From positions 1 through 45,711 of the forward strand of contig JAGCNZ010000094.1 in assembly GCA_017645655.1 (NCBI GenBank): a DNA stretch of 45,711 nt. The letters run 5' to 3'. A program made the translations under genes and the position numbers. A model generated the notes under the pieces. It saw only the letters and a program-made list of their open reading frames with translations. It did not search any database and was not told where the DNA came from. This document shows, piece after piece, positions 32,513-42,200 of this stretch (the stretch's first letter is position 1; each line of letters begins with the position of its first letter). The stretch is from Bacteroidaceae bacterium. Its GTDB lineage: Bacteria; Bacteroidota; Bacteroidia; Bacteroidales; Bacteroidaceae.

Positions 32513-33391
32513 ATGAATGTAATTCTGATTGCAGTATGTGTGCTGGGACTCATCGGGCTTGCCTCCGCGGTGGTTCTCTTTGTCGTCTCGCACAAGTTTG
32601 CTGTGCATGAAGACCCTCGCATTGCGCAAGTTGGAGACGTTCTGCCCCAGGCCAATTGTGGCGGCTGCGGTTTCCCTGGTTGCTCAGGCTTTGCAGCTGC
32701 ATGCGTGAAGGCTGCCGACGAGGGAAGTCTGGAGGGCAAACTCTGTCCTGTAGGCGGCCAACCTGTCATGGAACAGGTGGCAAGTATTCTCGGCATGACA
32801 GTCGAGATAGGAGCTCCGAAAGTGGCTGTCGTTCGTTGTAACGGCACTTGCGAGAATCGTCCTCGATTGGTTGAGTTCGATGGTGCCAAGAGTTGTCGCG
32901 TTCAGCAGATGACAGGTATGGGCGAGACGGGCTGTGGCTATGGTTGTCTTGGCTGTGGAGATTGTGTCAACAAGTGCCAGTTCGATGCGCTTCGCATGAA
33001 CGTGGAGACAGGTCTTCCCGAAGTTGACGAGGAGAAGTGTACGGCATGCGGCGCTTGCTCGAAAGCTTGCCCGAGAGGCATCATCGAGATTCGTCTCAAA
33101 GGTCCGAAGGGGCGTCGCGTCGTCGTGCTTTGCAACAACAAAGACAAGGGAGCCATTGCCAACAAGGCTTGCAAGGCGTCCTGCATCGGTTGCGGCAAGT
33201 GCGTAAAGACATGCGAGAAGTTTGAGGCCATCACACTCGAGAACAACCTCGCCTACATCGATGCTGAGAAGTGCAAGATGTGCCGCAAATGCGAGGAGGC
33301 TTGTCCGAAGGGTGCCATCCACGGATTTAACTTCCCACCGAAGAAAGAGAAGCCTGCAACGACAGAACAACAAGTTGAACAAAATGTGTAA
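32513..33391 (+). CDS. rnfB: Rnf complex subunit B (ferredoxin-type)
   Basis: 292 residues. One N-terminal helix (VILIAVCVLGLIGLASAVV), then a four-Cys cluster region CGGCGFPGCSG, and four ferredoxin-type CxxCxxC motifs: GCLGCGDCVNKC, CTACGACSKACP, CIGCGKCVKTC and CKMCRKCEEACP. It takes electrons from ferredoxin into the Rnf complex at the inner membrane. Followed by rnfC after 6 nt. Confidence 0.97.
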   Translation: MNVILIAVCVLGLIGLASAVVLFVVSHKFAVHEDPRIAQVGDVLPQANCGGCGFPGCSGFAAACVKAADEGSLEGKLCPVGGQPVMEQVASILGMTVEIGAPKVAVVRCNGTCENRPRLVEFDGAKSCRVQQMTGMGETGCGYGCLGCGDCVNKCQFDALRMNVETGLPEVDEEKCTACGACSKACPRGIIEIRLKGPKGRRVVVLCNNKDKGAIANKACKASCIGCGKCVKTCEKFEAITLENNLAYIDAEKCKMCRKCEEACPKGAIHGFNFPPKKEKPATTEQQVEQNV

Positions 33392-33397
33392 GCAGAT

Positions 33398-34741
33398 ATG
33401 AAGACATTTAAGATAGGCGGTGTTCATCCCGCAGAAAACAAGCTGTCTGCTGCCAGTCCAATACGCGAGGCAGCTCTGCCAAAGCAAGCAGTATTCAGCA
33501 TGTTCCAGCATATCGGAGCACCTGCGAAGCCTGTCGTCCAGAAAGGCGACGAGGTAAAGGTCGGTACGCTACTGGCCGAAGCAGGCAGTTTCGTCAGTGC
33601 TCCCATCCATAGCAGCGTCAGCGGTAAGGTAACGAAAGTAGATGCCGTACTTGATGCGAGCGGCACACGTCGCTTGGCAGTTTATGTGGATGTTGAAGGC
33701 GACGAGTGGGAGGAGAGCATCGATCGCTCCTCTACTCTCGTTAAACAAAGCGACCGTACTGAACTCGACAGCAAAGCAATCGTTGAGAAGATAAAGAATG
33801 CCGGCATCGTAGGTATGGGCGGTGCGACGTTCCCATGCCATGTCAAGCTCTCGCCTCCCCCTGGAAGCAAGGCAGAATGTGTCATCATCAATGCTGTGGA
33901 GTGCGAACCTTATCTGACGGCCGACCACAGGCTTATGCTCGAACATCCCGAGGAGATTCTCGTCGGCCTGCAGCTCATCATGAAGGCTGTGGACGTGCAG
34001 AAGGGTTACATCGGCATCGAGAACAACAAGCCCGACGCCATCGCTTTGATGACAGAAAAGGCAAAGGACTATGAAGGCATCGAGATTGTTCCCCTCAAGG
34101 TCAAGTATCCTCAAGGCGGCGAGAAGCAGCTCATCGATGCAGTTATCGGCCGACAAGTGCCTGCACCTCCAGCCATTCCCATTAGTGTGGGAGCTGTTGT
34201 GCAGAATGTAGGCACTGCGTTTGCCATCTATCAGGCTGTCATGAAGAACAAACCTTTGATTGACCGCATCATCACTGTCACTGGAAAGAGCGTCAAGCAA
34301 CCAAGTAATCTGTTGGCTCGTCTCGGCACGCCTTTCCAGCAACTTATTGATGAATGTGGCGGTTTGCCAGAAGATACGGGTAAGATTATCGGCGGCGGTC
34401 CCATGATGGGAAAGGCTCTTCTTAGTCTCGACATACCTATGACGAAAGGTTCCAGCGGCTTGCTCATCATGAATGAAAAGGAAGCTCGTCGCGTTGAGCC
34501 CCAGCCTTGCATCTGTTGTGCCAAGTGCGTCAGTGCTTGTCCCATGGGCTTGGAGCCTTATTTGCTGAGCAAGCAAAGCAAGTTGGAGGATTGGGAAGGC
34601 GCGGAGAAAAATGATGTGGTAAGTTGCATCGAGTGTGGCTCTTGCCAGTTCACCTGCCCAAGTCATCGGCCTTTGCTCGATATGATTCGCCTCGGTAAGT
34701 TAACCGTCATGGGCATCATCAAGAGTAGAGCTGCGAAGTAA
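33398..34741 (+). CDS. rnfC: Rnf complex subunit C (NADH-binding)
   Basis: 447 residues. An RnfC barrel-sandwich N-terminus (starting FKIGGVHPAENK) is followed by the NADH/FMN-binding fold with GMGGATFPCHVKLSPP (about 132-147) and an SLBB region, and two C-terminal [4Fe-4S] motifs: CICCAKCVSACP and CIECGSCQFTCP. It transfers electrons between ferredoxin (via RnfB) and NAD. Co-transcribed with rnfB and rnfD. Confidence 0.97.
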   Translation: MKTFKIGGVHPAENKLSAASPIREAALPKQAVFSMFQHIGAPAKPVVQKGDEVKVGTLLAEAGSFVSAPIHSSVSGKVTKVDAVLDASGTRRLAVYVDVEGDEWEESIDRSSTLVKQSDRTELDSKAIVEKIKNAGIVGMGGATFPCHVKLSPPPGSKAECVIINAVECEPYLTADHRLMLEHPEEILVGLQLIMKAVDVQKGYIGIENNKPDAIALMTEKAKDYEGIEIVPLKVKYPQGGEKQLIDAVIGRQVPAPPAIPISVGAVVQNVGTAFAIYQAVMKNKPLIDRIITVTGKSVKQPSNLLARLGTPFQQLIDECGGLPEDTGKIIGGGPMMGKALLSLDIPMTKGSSGLLIMNEKEARRVEPQPCICCAKCVSACPMGLEPYLLSKQSKLEDWEGAEKNDVVSCIECGSCQFTCPSHRPLLDMIRLGKLTVMGIIKSRAAK

Positions 34742-34776
34742 AATAGTAAATTGTAAATCGTCAAATAGTAAATGAA
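34742..34776. repeat. AGTAAATTGTAAAT-type spacer before rnfD
   Basis: AATAGTAAATTGTAAATCGT and CAAATAGTAAATGAA fill the 35-nt gap between rnfC and rnfD. Related spacers are at 36907-36934 (before rnfA) and 37682-37716 (before galE). Confidence 0.7.
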
Positions 34777-35775
34777 ATGATGAAACCTATCATATCCCTT
34801 TCACCTCACGTTCATGGCGGCGATTCCGTCAGCAAGAACATGTATGGTGTTTGCATTGCGCTAGTACCGGCATTGCTTGCCAGCCTTTGGTTCTTCGGCC
34901 TTGGCGCTGCCATTGTTCTTGCCACATCGGTGCTCTCATGCGTTTTCTTCGAGTGGTCTATCACGAAGTTCCTGCTGAAGCGACCTGGTTGCACAATTTG
35001 CGACGGCAGTGCTATCCTGACAGGCTTGCTGTTAGGCTTCAACTTGCCAAGCAACCTGCCCATCTGGCTCATTATTATCGGTGCCCTTGTTGCCATCGGC
35101 ATCGGAAAGATGACTTTCGGTGGCTTAGGTCAGAACCCTTTCAACCCTGCTCTTGTAGGTCGTGTGTTCCTGCTCATCAGTTTCCCTGTGCAGATGACTT
35201 CCTGGCCGATAGCCGGTCAACTTACTGCTTACACGGACGCCAAGACGGCAGCAACTCCGCTCTTTATCATGCAGAATGCCATAGCAAGCGGTAACCCTGC
35301 GGAGCTGAACAAGTTGCCTGATGCAACCGATATGTTGATTGGCCAGACGGGTGGTTCCATGGGTGAAGTGAGTGCTTTGCTGCTGCTTTTGGGATGTGCG
35401 TTTATGCTTTGGAGGAAGATTATCACCTGGCACATTCCCGTTAGCATTCTCGGCACGGTTGCCATCTTCTCGGGTATCATGCACATCGTCAACCCGATTT
35501 ATGCCATGCCTCATGTCGTGCTGATGAGTGGTGGCTTGATGCTCGGCGCTTGTTTCATGGCTACTGATTACGTCACCTCACCAATGACGGGCAAGGGACA
35601 ACTCATTTATGGCGTATGCATTGGCCTGCTGACAGTCATCATTCGCAACTGGGGTGCTTACCCCGAAGGCATGTCGTTTGCCATTCTCATTATGAATGCC
35701 TTTACGCCTCTCATCAATACTTATTGCAAACCTGAGCGTTTTGGCGAAGTCGTCAGAAAGGAGGAAAAGAAATGA
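34777..35775 (+). CDS. rnfD: Rnf complex subunit D (FMN-binding)
   Basis: 332 residues, about nine membrane helices. KTAATPLFIMQ (Thr about 152) is the usual covalent-FMN threonine motif of RnfD. LGACFMATDYVTSPMTGKG (about 251-269) is conserved in the family. Inner-membrane ion-translocating subunit. Its last 4 nt overlap rnfG (35772-35775). Confidence 0.96.
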   Translation: MMKPIISLSPHVHGGDSVSKNMYGVCIALVPALLASLWFFGLGAAIVLATSVLSCVFFEWSITKFLLKRPGCTICDGSAILTGLLLGFNLPSNLPIWLIIIGALVAIGIGKMTFGGLGQNPFNPALVGRVFLLISFPVQMTSWPIAGQLTAYTDAKTAATPLFIMQNAIASGNPAELNKLPDATDMLIGQTGGSMGEVSALLLLLGCAFMLWRKIITWHIPVSILGTVAIFSGIMHIVNPIYAMPHVVLMSGGLMLGACFMATDYVTSPMTGKGQLIYGVCIGLLTVIIRNWGAYPEGMSFAILIMNAFTPLINTYCKPERFGEVVRKEEKK

Positions 35776-36305
35776 AGAAGCTCGAATCTACTTGGTATAA
35801 TATGGCTCTTGTGCTGACAGGTATTGCTGTCGTTGCAGGAGCAGCCCTCGGGTACGTAAACAGCATAACGGCTCCGACGATTGACGCCATCAAAGCTCAG
35901 CAAGAGAAAGATGCCGAGATGGAGGTCTTGAATGGTCAGGAAGGCACTGCCATCAAGATTACCGATTCCAAAGGTTTCGGCGGAGCATTGACTGTGATGG
36001 TCGGTCTTGCACCTGACGGAACGGTTCTCGGCTACAAAGTGCTCGAGTCGAGCGAAACGCCGGGACTTGGAGCTAAGGCACAGGATTGGTTCCAACAGGG
36101 ACAGAAGGGCGACATCATCGGCAAGACGGCAGGCGGTCTGACAGTCAGCAAAGACGGTGGCGAGGTGGATGCCATCACGGCTTCTACCATTACCAGTCGT
36201 GCTTTCCTGCGTTGTATCAATGCCGCTTACGACAAACTTTCCGAGAGTTCAGATGCCCAAAGCGGGGCGAGTCCGCAGGCAGGCAAGCCTAATAATAATT
36301 TATAA
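35772..36305 (+). CDS. rnfG: Rnf complex subunit G (FMN-binding)
   Basis: 177 residues: an N-terminal helix (YNMALVLTGIAVVAGAALGYV) and a soluble domain. DAITASTITSRAF (about 135-147) contains the threonine for covalent FMN in the S/T-x-x-T pattern. Faces the periplasmic side. Overlaps rnfD by 4 nt; rnfE follows after 19 nt. Confidence 0.95.
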   Translation: MKKLESTWYNMALVLTGIAVVAGAALGYVNSITAPTIDAIKAQQEKDAEMEVLNGQEGTAIKITDSKGFGGALTVMVGLAPDGTVLGYKVLESSETPGLGAKAQDWFQQGQKGDIIGKTAGGLTVSKDGGEVDAITASTITSRAFLRCINAAYDKLSESSDAQSGASPQAGKPNNNL

Positions 36306-36324
36306 TGTATAGGAGGAAACAGAA

Positions 36325-36906
36325 ATGAACAACATGAAAGTCCTACTTAATGGCATCATAAAGGAGAACCCCACGTTTGTGCTCCTGCTTGGCATGTGTC
36401 CGACGCTCGGAACGACCAGCAGTGCAATGAACGGCATGTCGATGGGCCTTGCCACTATGGCAGTCCTGATTTTCTCCAACCTCATCATATCGCTTATCAA
36501 AAACCTTATTCCCGACAAGGTGCGCATTCCTTCGTTCATTGTCGTGATAGCGTCGCTGGTGACAATTCTGCAGATGCTCATCAAGGCATATGCACCCGAA
36601 GTGGACAAGAGCCTTGGCCTCTTCATTCCGCTTATTGTGGTGAACTGCATCATTCTTGGCCGCGCAGAGGCCTTTGCTGCAAAGAATGGCGTAATCAGTA
36701 GCATTTGCGACGGCATTGGCATGGGTATTGGCTTTACTCTCGCCCTCACTCTTTTGGGAGCAGTTCGCGAGTTGTTAGGCACAGGAAAAGTGTTCGATGC
36801 GACGCTCTTCTCTGAGGAATATGGCGCACTTGTCTTTGTGTTGGCTCCTGGAGCCTTCATTGCGCTCGGCTATCTCATTGCTATCTTCAACAAGGTCAAA
36901 TCGTAA
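36325..36906 (+). CDS. rnfE: Rnf complex subunit E
   Basis: 193 residues, about six membrane helices, with the RnfE signature ENPTFVLLLGMCPTLGTTS near the start (residues 13-31), which carries the conserved Cys, and LGRAEAFAAKNG (about 109-120). Paired with RnfA, it forms the ion pathway with a shared iron-sulfur cluster. Confidence 0.95.
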   Translation: MNNMKVLLNGIIKENPTFVLLLGMCPTLGTTSSAMNGMSMGLATMAVLIFSNLIISLIKNLIPDKVRIPSFIVVIASLVTILQMLIKAYAPEVDKSLGLFIPLIVVNCIILGRAEAFAAKNGVISSICDGIGMGIGFTLALTLLGAVRELLGTGKVFDATLFSEEYGALVFVLAPGAFIALGYLIAIFNKVKS

Positions 36907-36934
36907 ATAGTAAATTGTCAAATTGTAAATAGAC
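36907..36934. repeat. AGTAAATTGTCAAATTG-type spacer before rnfA
   Basis: The 28-nt gap between rnfE and rnfA is ATAGTAAATTGTCAAATTGT and continues AAATAGAC, a close relative of the spacers before rnfD and galE. Confidence 0.65.
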
Positions 36935-37555
36935 ATGGCTTACATACTTATATTCATTACAGCAGTCTTTGTTAACAACATCGTACTGTCGCAGTTCTTG
37001 GGCATCTGCCCGTTCTTGGGGGTCAGCAAGAAAGTGGATTCCGCCCTTGGCATGGGTGCAGCCGTGGCTTTTGTGCTCACGTTGGCCACGATTGTCACTT
37101 ACCTGATTCAGGTTTACGTGCTCAATGCCTTTGGTCTGGAATACCTGCAGACGATTGCCTTCATCCTGGTGATTGCAGCCCTCGTGCAGATGGTGGAGAT
37201 TATCCTGAAGAAGAGTGCTCCTGCCCTTTACCAGGCGCTCGGCGTTTTCCTGCCGCTCATCACGACCAACTGCTGCATACTTGGCGTAGCCATCCTCGTG
37301 GCAAACGGCACATACGCCACGCAAGGCCTTGAGCCCAACCTGTTGACTGGCGTCGTCTTTGCCATCAGCACAGCCATCGGTTTTGCTTTGGCACTTGTTG
37401 TCTTCGCAGGCATTCGCGAGCAATTGTCCATGATGGACGTTCCTAAAGGTTTACAGGGCATGAGCATCGCCCTCATCACTGCCGGCCTTCTTGCTATGGC
37501 GTTCATGGGATTCAGTGGTGTCGACAACGGACTCAAGGGGCTGTTCGGGCTATAG
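36935..37555 (+). CDS. rnfA: Rnf complex subunit A
   Basis: 206 residues, six membrane helices. The conserved N-terminal FVNNIVLSQFLGICPFLGVS (about 9-28) holds the family's Cys, and TTNCCILGVAI (about 109-119) holds the second Cys pair. Last gene of the complete rseC-rnfBCDGEA operon, in the standard order for Bacteroidota. Confidence 0.96.
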   Translation: MAYILIFITAVFVNNIVLSQFLGICPFLGVSKKVDSALGMGAAVAFVLTLATIVTYLIQVYVLNAFGLEYLQTIAFILVIAALVQMVEIILKKSAPALYQALGVFLPLITTNCCILGVAILVANGTYATQGLEPNLLTGVVFAISTAIGFALALVVFAGIREQLSMMDVPKGLQGMSIALITAGLLAMAFMGFSGVDNGLKGLFGL

Positions 37556-37561
37556 GAATAT

Positions 37562-37677
37562 GGAGTTAAAGGAGTTAAAGGAGTTAAAGGACAATAGTTT
37601 TGGATGTAAAGATTGTTACATTCTTCCAAATGGTAATGTCTTTAACTCCTTTAACTTCCTTAACTCCTTTAACTTCC
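37562..37677. repeat. Long imperfect hairpin of GGAGTTAAA repeats between rnfA and galE
   Basis: Left arm: GGAGTTAAAGGAGTTAAAGG and a third copy to 37590. Right arm: CTTTAACTCCTTTAACTTCC and following, 37640-37677. Arms pair over about 29 bp with a loop of about 49 nt that itself contains TTTGGA...TCCAAA and TGTAA...TTACA pairs. It may act as a terminator or RNA stabiliser for rnfA, or be a selfish repeat. Confidence 0.8.
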
Positions 37678-37681
37678 CAAA

Positions 37682-37716
37682 ATTAGTAAATGGTAAATGA
37701 TTAAATAGTAAATACA
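37682..37716. repeat. AGTAAATGGTAAATG-type spacer before galE
   Basis: TTAGTAAATGGTAAATGATT and AAATAGTAAATACAA sit between the hairpin and the galE start. They are the third member of the spacer family seen in the rnf operon. Confidence 0.65.
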
Positions 37717-37720
37717 AGAG

Positions 37721-38737
37721 ATGAACATTCTATTAACTGGTGGTGCCGGCTACATTGGCAGCCACACCCTTATTGAGTTAGACAAGGCGGGCCATAGCGT
37801 GGTGGTCGTCGATAACTTCTACAACTCGCAGCCCGAGGCCATTCGTCGCGTCGAAAAGATTATCGGTCATGACGTCACAATGATTGAGGCCGACATACGC
37901 GACCGTGCAGCTATGGAGAAGGTTTTCACGCAGCATAAGATAGATGCAGTCATCAACTTCGCCGGGCTGAAGGCAGTCGGAGAGTCTGTTGCCAAGCCGC
38001 TTGAGTACTACGAGACCAACATGAACGGCGTCTTCGTGCTGCTCGACGTGATGCGTCAGCACGGCTGTAAGAACTTCATCTTCTCCTCGAGTGCAACGGT
38101 CTATGGTGACCCCGCCATCATTCCCATCACAGAAGAATGTCCCAAAGGTCAGTGCACGAACCCATACGGATGGACGAAATCCATGCTCGAGCAAGTGCTG
38201 ATGGACGTACAGAAGGCCGACCCCGAGTGGAACGTCGTGCTGCTTCGCTACTTCAACCCCATCGGGGCACACGAGTCGGGTCTTATCGGCGAGAACCCCA
38301 ATGGCATTCCTAACAACTTGATGCCCTACATCACGCAGACTGCCATCGGTATTCGTAAGGAGCTCGGAGTCTTCGGCAACGACTACGACACTCCCGACGG
38401 GACGGGCGTTCGCGACTACATTCACGTGGTTGACCTCGCCTGCGGACACGTCAGCGCACTTCGTGCCATTCAGGAGAACAAGGGCCTTGCCATCTACAAC
38501 CTCGGCACGGGTCACGGCTATTCTGTTCTCGACGTGGTGAAGGCCTTCGAGAAAGCCAACGGCCTGAAGGTGCCGTATGTCATCAAGCCGCGTCGTCCGG
38601 GCGACATCGCTACGTGCTATTGCGACCCTGCAAAGGCGAAGGCGGAGTTGGGATGGGAAGCCAAGTTCGGCATCGAGGAGATGTGCCGCGATGCATGGCG
38701 CTTCCAGAAGAACAACCCCAATGGCTACGAATCATAA
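37721..38737 (+). CDS. galE: UDP-glucose 4-epimerase
   Basis: 338 residues. The SDR NAD-binding motif GGAGYIGSHT (residues 7-16), SSATVYG (catalytic Ser region, about 125-131) and YGWTK (Tyr about 149, Lys about 153) are all present; the C-terminal PRRPGDIATCYCDPAKA is typical of GalE. Interconverts UDP-glucose and UDP-galactose for exopolysaccharide and glycan synthesis. A terminator follows at 38797-38830. Confidence 0.96.
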   Translation: MNILLTGGAGYIGSHTLIELDKAGHSVVVVDNFYNSQPEAIRRVEKIIGHDVTMIEADIRDRAAMEKVFTQHKIDAVINFAGLKAVGESVAKPLEYYETNMNGVFVLLDVMRQHGCKNFIFSSSATVYGDPAIIPITEECPKGQCTNPYGWTKSMLEQVLMDVQKADPEWNVVLLRYFNPIGAHESGLIGENPNGIPNNLMPYITQTAIGIRKELGVFGNDYDTPDGTGVRDYIHVVDLACGHVSALRAIQENKGLAIYNLGTGHGYSVLDVVKAFEKANGLKVPYVIKPRRPGDIATCYCDPAKAKAELGWEAKFGIEEMCRDAWRFQKNNPNGYES

Positions 38738-38796
38738 GTATAATGTAATGAGCCGCTTAAGGTAAAACGCTTGTAACATTACTCTCAATTTAAGAT

Positions 38797-38830
38797 GGAA
38801 CTCGACAACACGTCGGGTTCCGTTCTTTTT
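38797..38830 (+). terminator. Terminator of galE
   Basis: GGAACTCGAC (38797-38806) pairs with GTCGGGTTCC (38812-38821) with a 5-nt loop and one G-U pair, followed by GTTCTTTTT. Confidence 0.85.
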
Positions 38831-38885
38831 ATGCCCTCACGGCAGGTCATGTTTCCATGCATGACAAGGCGTGATGAAAACGTCG

Positions 38886-39000
38886 TACGTGATGATTGAA
38901 ATTTACCCACGTGATAAATTCAATTTACCCACGTAATATTTTAATTATTACACGTAATATTTTGAATTTACCCACGTGATAATTTCAAACTACCCCTGTG
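38886..39000. repeat. CACGTG-type 22-bp array, copy D
   Basis: Six cores: TACGTG (38886), CACGTG (38908), CACGTA (38930), CACGTA (38951), CACGTG (38973), CCTGTG (38995); spacing 22, 22, 21, 22 and 22 bp. Units look like CAATTTACCCACGTAATATT. It lies upstream of the first C10 protease, in the orientation of copy B. Confidence 0.8.
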
Positions 39001-39190
39001 ATGTTTTTCGAATCAGCAAGTCGTGTTTCATTTTCTGTTGTGCCAGGACGTTTGTCATGATGTGGCGATTTCGATGGCGAGACTTGTCGTAATATAACCC
39101 TAAACGCTTCCTCGGCGGCGGCAAACCGAGCCGCTGGAATCGCCTTCTCTTTCCATATTCGACAGTTAAGGACAAATAAATAGATATTTA
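39001..39190. other. Intergenic stretch between CACGTG array D and the C10 promoter
   Basis: Nothing with coding character is seen; leftward frames of up to 95 codons here have no family features. GC-rich patches (CGGCGGCGGC near 39114) and no clear hairpin. Confidence 0.45.
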
Positions 39191-39222
39191 TTTGGTGCGT
39201 ATTGTAAAAAAACGTATTTTTG
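39191..39222 (+). promoter_or_regulatory. Promoter of the C10 protease pair
   Basis: TTTG at 39191-39194 and TATTTTTG at 39215-39222, gap of 20 nt, about 69 nt before the ATG at 39291. A near-perfect Bacteroidota promoter. Confidence 0.75.
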
Positions 39223-39290
39223 TCGATTGAATGAGAAATGAATTTGTAATGGACAAACTGCATAATCAACAAACTAAACTATCAATAAAA

Positions 39291-42200
39291 ATGAAAAGAT
39301 CTACTTTATTCCTTCTGGCTCTCTGCACAGGACTGATGGCCTTGGCCGAGCCTATCGGCAAGCGTGCCGCACTCTACACTGCAAAGTCCTACCTGCTGGA
39401 AAAAGGCAAACAAATCAATGCTTCGCAGACCCCCTACAGGGCTGCCGCACAGTCCACGACTGGCAATCAGGACGAGGCTTACTACTACGTCTTCAACGCC
39501 GGTGACGACGCGGGCTACGTCATCGTCTCCGGCGACGACCGCGTGGAGCCCATCCTCGGCTACGTGGACCATGGCTCGTTCGACCCCGACAATATCCCCG
39601 TGAACATGCGCACCATGCTGCAGATGTATTCCGATGAGATAAAATATGTCATCGACAACGACATCCAACCCGGCGACCCACGAATCAAAGGTCGCAACAA
39701 GGTGGCCGGAACCAGGCACAGCGTACCCGAGTTGCTGACCACGCGCTGGAACCAGGGTCACCCCTACAACCTCACTTGCCCGCAATATTATGATGAGGGC
39801 GATACGACTCTCACCTTGAAAAGCTATCCCGCTACGGGCTGTACGGCTACGGCTATGGCTCAGACGATTGCGTTCTACAGGTATCCGAATTCCCTGAGAA
39901 AGAATATTCCATCCTACACGAACACCTATACCTCGAAGAACGGGAAAGTCTCGAAGACGCTCACCCGCCCTGCTATTGCCCGCGGCAGTGTGATAGATTG
40001 GGACAACATGCGCGACGTCTACAATTGCAATGACAAGCACGCCCACGACATCCAAGATACGGCAGTCGCCAACCTGATGTTGTATTGCGGCCAGTCCGTG
40101 AAGATGGGTTATGGCCCTTCTTCCGGAGCGAACTTCGACGAGACGCCCTTCATCGAATACTTCGGTTTCGACAGCCGTGCCTATCGTGCCTATCGCAACA
40201 ACTACAGCATCGACGAGTGGTTCGAGTTGATGTATCGCGACATCTCAGCTGGGTTCCCCGTCTGCTACGCAGGTTTCTCTTCCGGCGGTGGCCATGCTTT
40301 CGTCATAGACGGCTTCGATGGTGACAACCTCTTCCATGTGAACTGGGGTTGGGGCGGCGGCAGCAACGGTTGGTTCCTCATCAGCATCCTGAATCCGGGC
40401 GACAACAGCGGCATTGGTGCCAGCAGCAGTAGCGACGGCTACAGCATGGGCTGCTACGCTCTCTTCAACCTGCGCTTGCCGGGCGCTCCCAAGGATGATA
40501 CGTTCCTCAGCGTTACCGATGTCACCCTCACCGGCTCGAATGTCAAGGTGCTGTACAAAAACAGAACTGGTGCGAAGGCCACTTTCCATGGAGGCATCGT
40601 GATGCTGGATGAAAACGGAGAACTTGAGTTGGTTGGCACGAAGCGACTGATATCGTCGTTAGATGTCAACTCTTCTTCCCTCCAGACTTTCCGCCTTGCC
40701 GGCACGCTTCCCGAGGGCGTGTACAAACTCTCCCCTGCCAGCAAACCCTCGAAGAGCGAGGTTTGGCATCCCGAATACGACTTCGATACCCAATATATCG
40801 AAGCAGTTGTAGACAGCCTCGGCGAGATGACACTCAGTTTCAAGAAGGATGTGCCGACCTACGAAAGTCTTAGCATCGACACCATCGTCTTCCCCGGTTC
40901 ATCTGTGGAAAAAGAGAAGCAGGAAGTCAAGGTGACCTTCCGCAACAATGGTAAAGACTACCTTCGCGAAATACATTTCCTTGCGAGCAAAACGCAGGAG
41001 AAGGTCTACACCAAGAGCCGCTCGCTGGTAGCAGTACGTGCCGGCGAGACAGTGGACGTCTCATACTTCTTCACGCCCGAAACGACCGGCCTCTATAACC
41101 TCTGGTTCGCTACCGACGACAAGGGTAACAACGTGGTGGGACAAGGCACGATGAACGTTATCTCCGCAGCCCAAGCAGCCAAGGCAAGCCTCACCGTCTC
41201 GTCGTATACCATCGACAACCTCGTAAGCGGCAGCGCTTACGGCAAGTGCCTGGTGGGTTCGGCAAAAATTAAGAACAACAAGAATGTGGCCTTCGATGGC
41301 AGGATTAGGCTGACAATATGGAGCCAGCCGAACGGTTCCGGCTCTGCCTATGGCGGCACAAGCAAAACCTACGAAGTCTCCATTGGCGGCAGCAGGTCAA
41401 CCACCATCAACTTCAGTTTCGATGGCCTCGAAGAGAACACCAAGTACTATTTCTCCGCCTCTTATGTCGACCAGGGTGGCGAATTGGGTAACGGTGGCGT
41501 ATGGGACCTTGGCGGCTGGATGGTCAAGGCTGGCGCAGCAAGCTGGAAGACAGACGGCTCGATTTCAGGTATATCATATAAGACCGTGATGTCGACATCG
41601 ATATATGCATGTGGCGTTCTTGCCGATTGCAGCAAGGCCATCAGATGCCTGAAGCCTAACAACAATCCAAACACCATCTACGTCATAAGCGACAATATTG
41701 AGATACCGGACAGCCTGGAGCATTCGAACGTCGTGCATGGCAAACACGCCAACCGCATCGACCTCTTCAACGACCGAGCCTATTATCTCCCCGCTTCCTT
41801 CAAGGCTGACACCACCTCGTTCACCTATACCTTCCCCGAGACAGAAGACGGAACGAAATGGCACGCCTTCACCATGCCATTCAGCCCCGACTCCATCTTC
41901 CTCGACGACCAACTCATCTCGTTGGACGACACGCTCAATCAATTCCTGATTTGCGAGTTCTCGGGCGAAAACTCGAATAATGAAGTTTGCTTCAGGCCGG
42001 CAACAAGCCTGCGTGGCGGTACTGCATATATTATCGCTGCTCACAAATCAATGGCTGGTCGCTCACTCGTCTTCCGCGCAAACGACGCAAACTACTACAA
42101 GACAGGTACAGACCCGATGATTGTCTCATCGAAGAACTATATGTTCCATGGCAACACCTATTCTCCCAAACTTAAGAACTGCTACGTTCTGAACGAGGAG

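Noticed and set aside
12661-39000. CRISPR arrays at the CACGTG repeats
   Set aside because: The period is only 21-22 bp, there are no constant repeats with unique spacers, and no cas genes are present.
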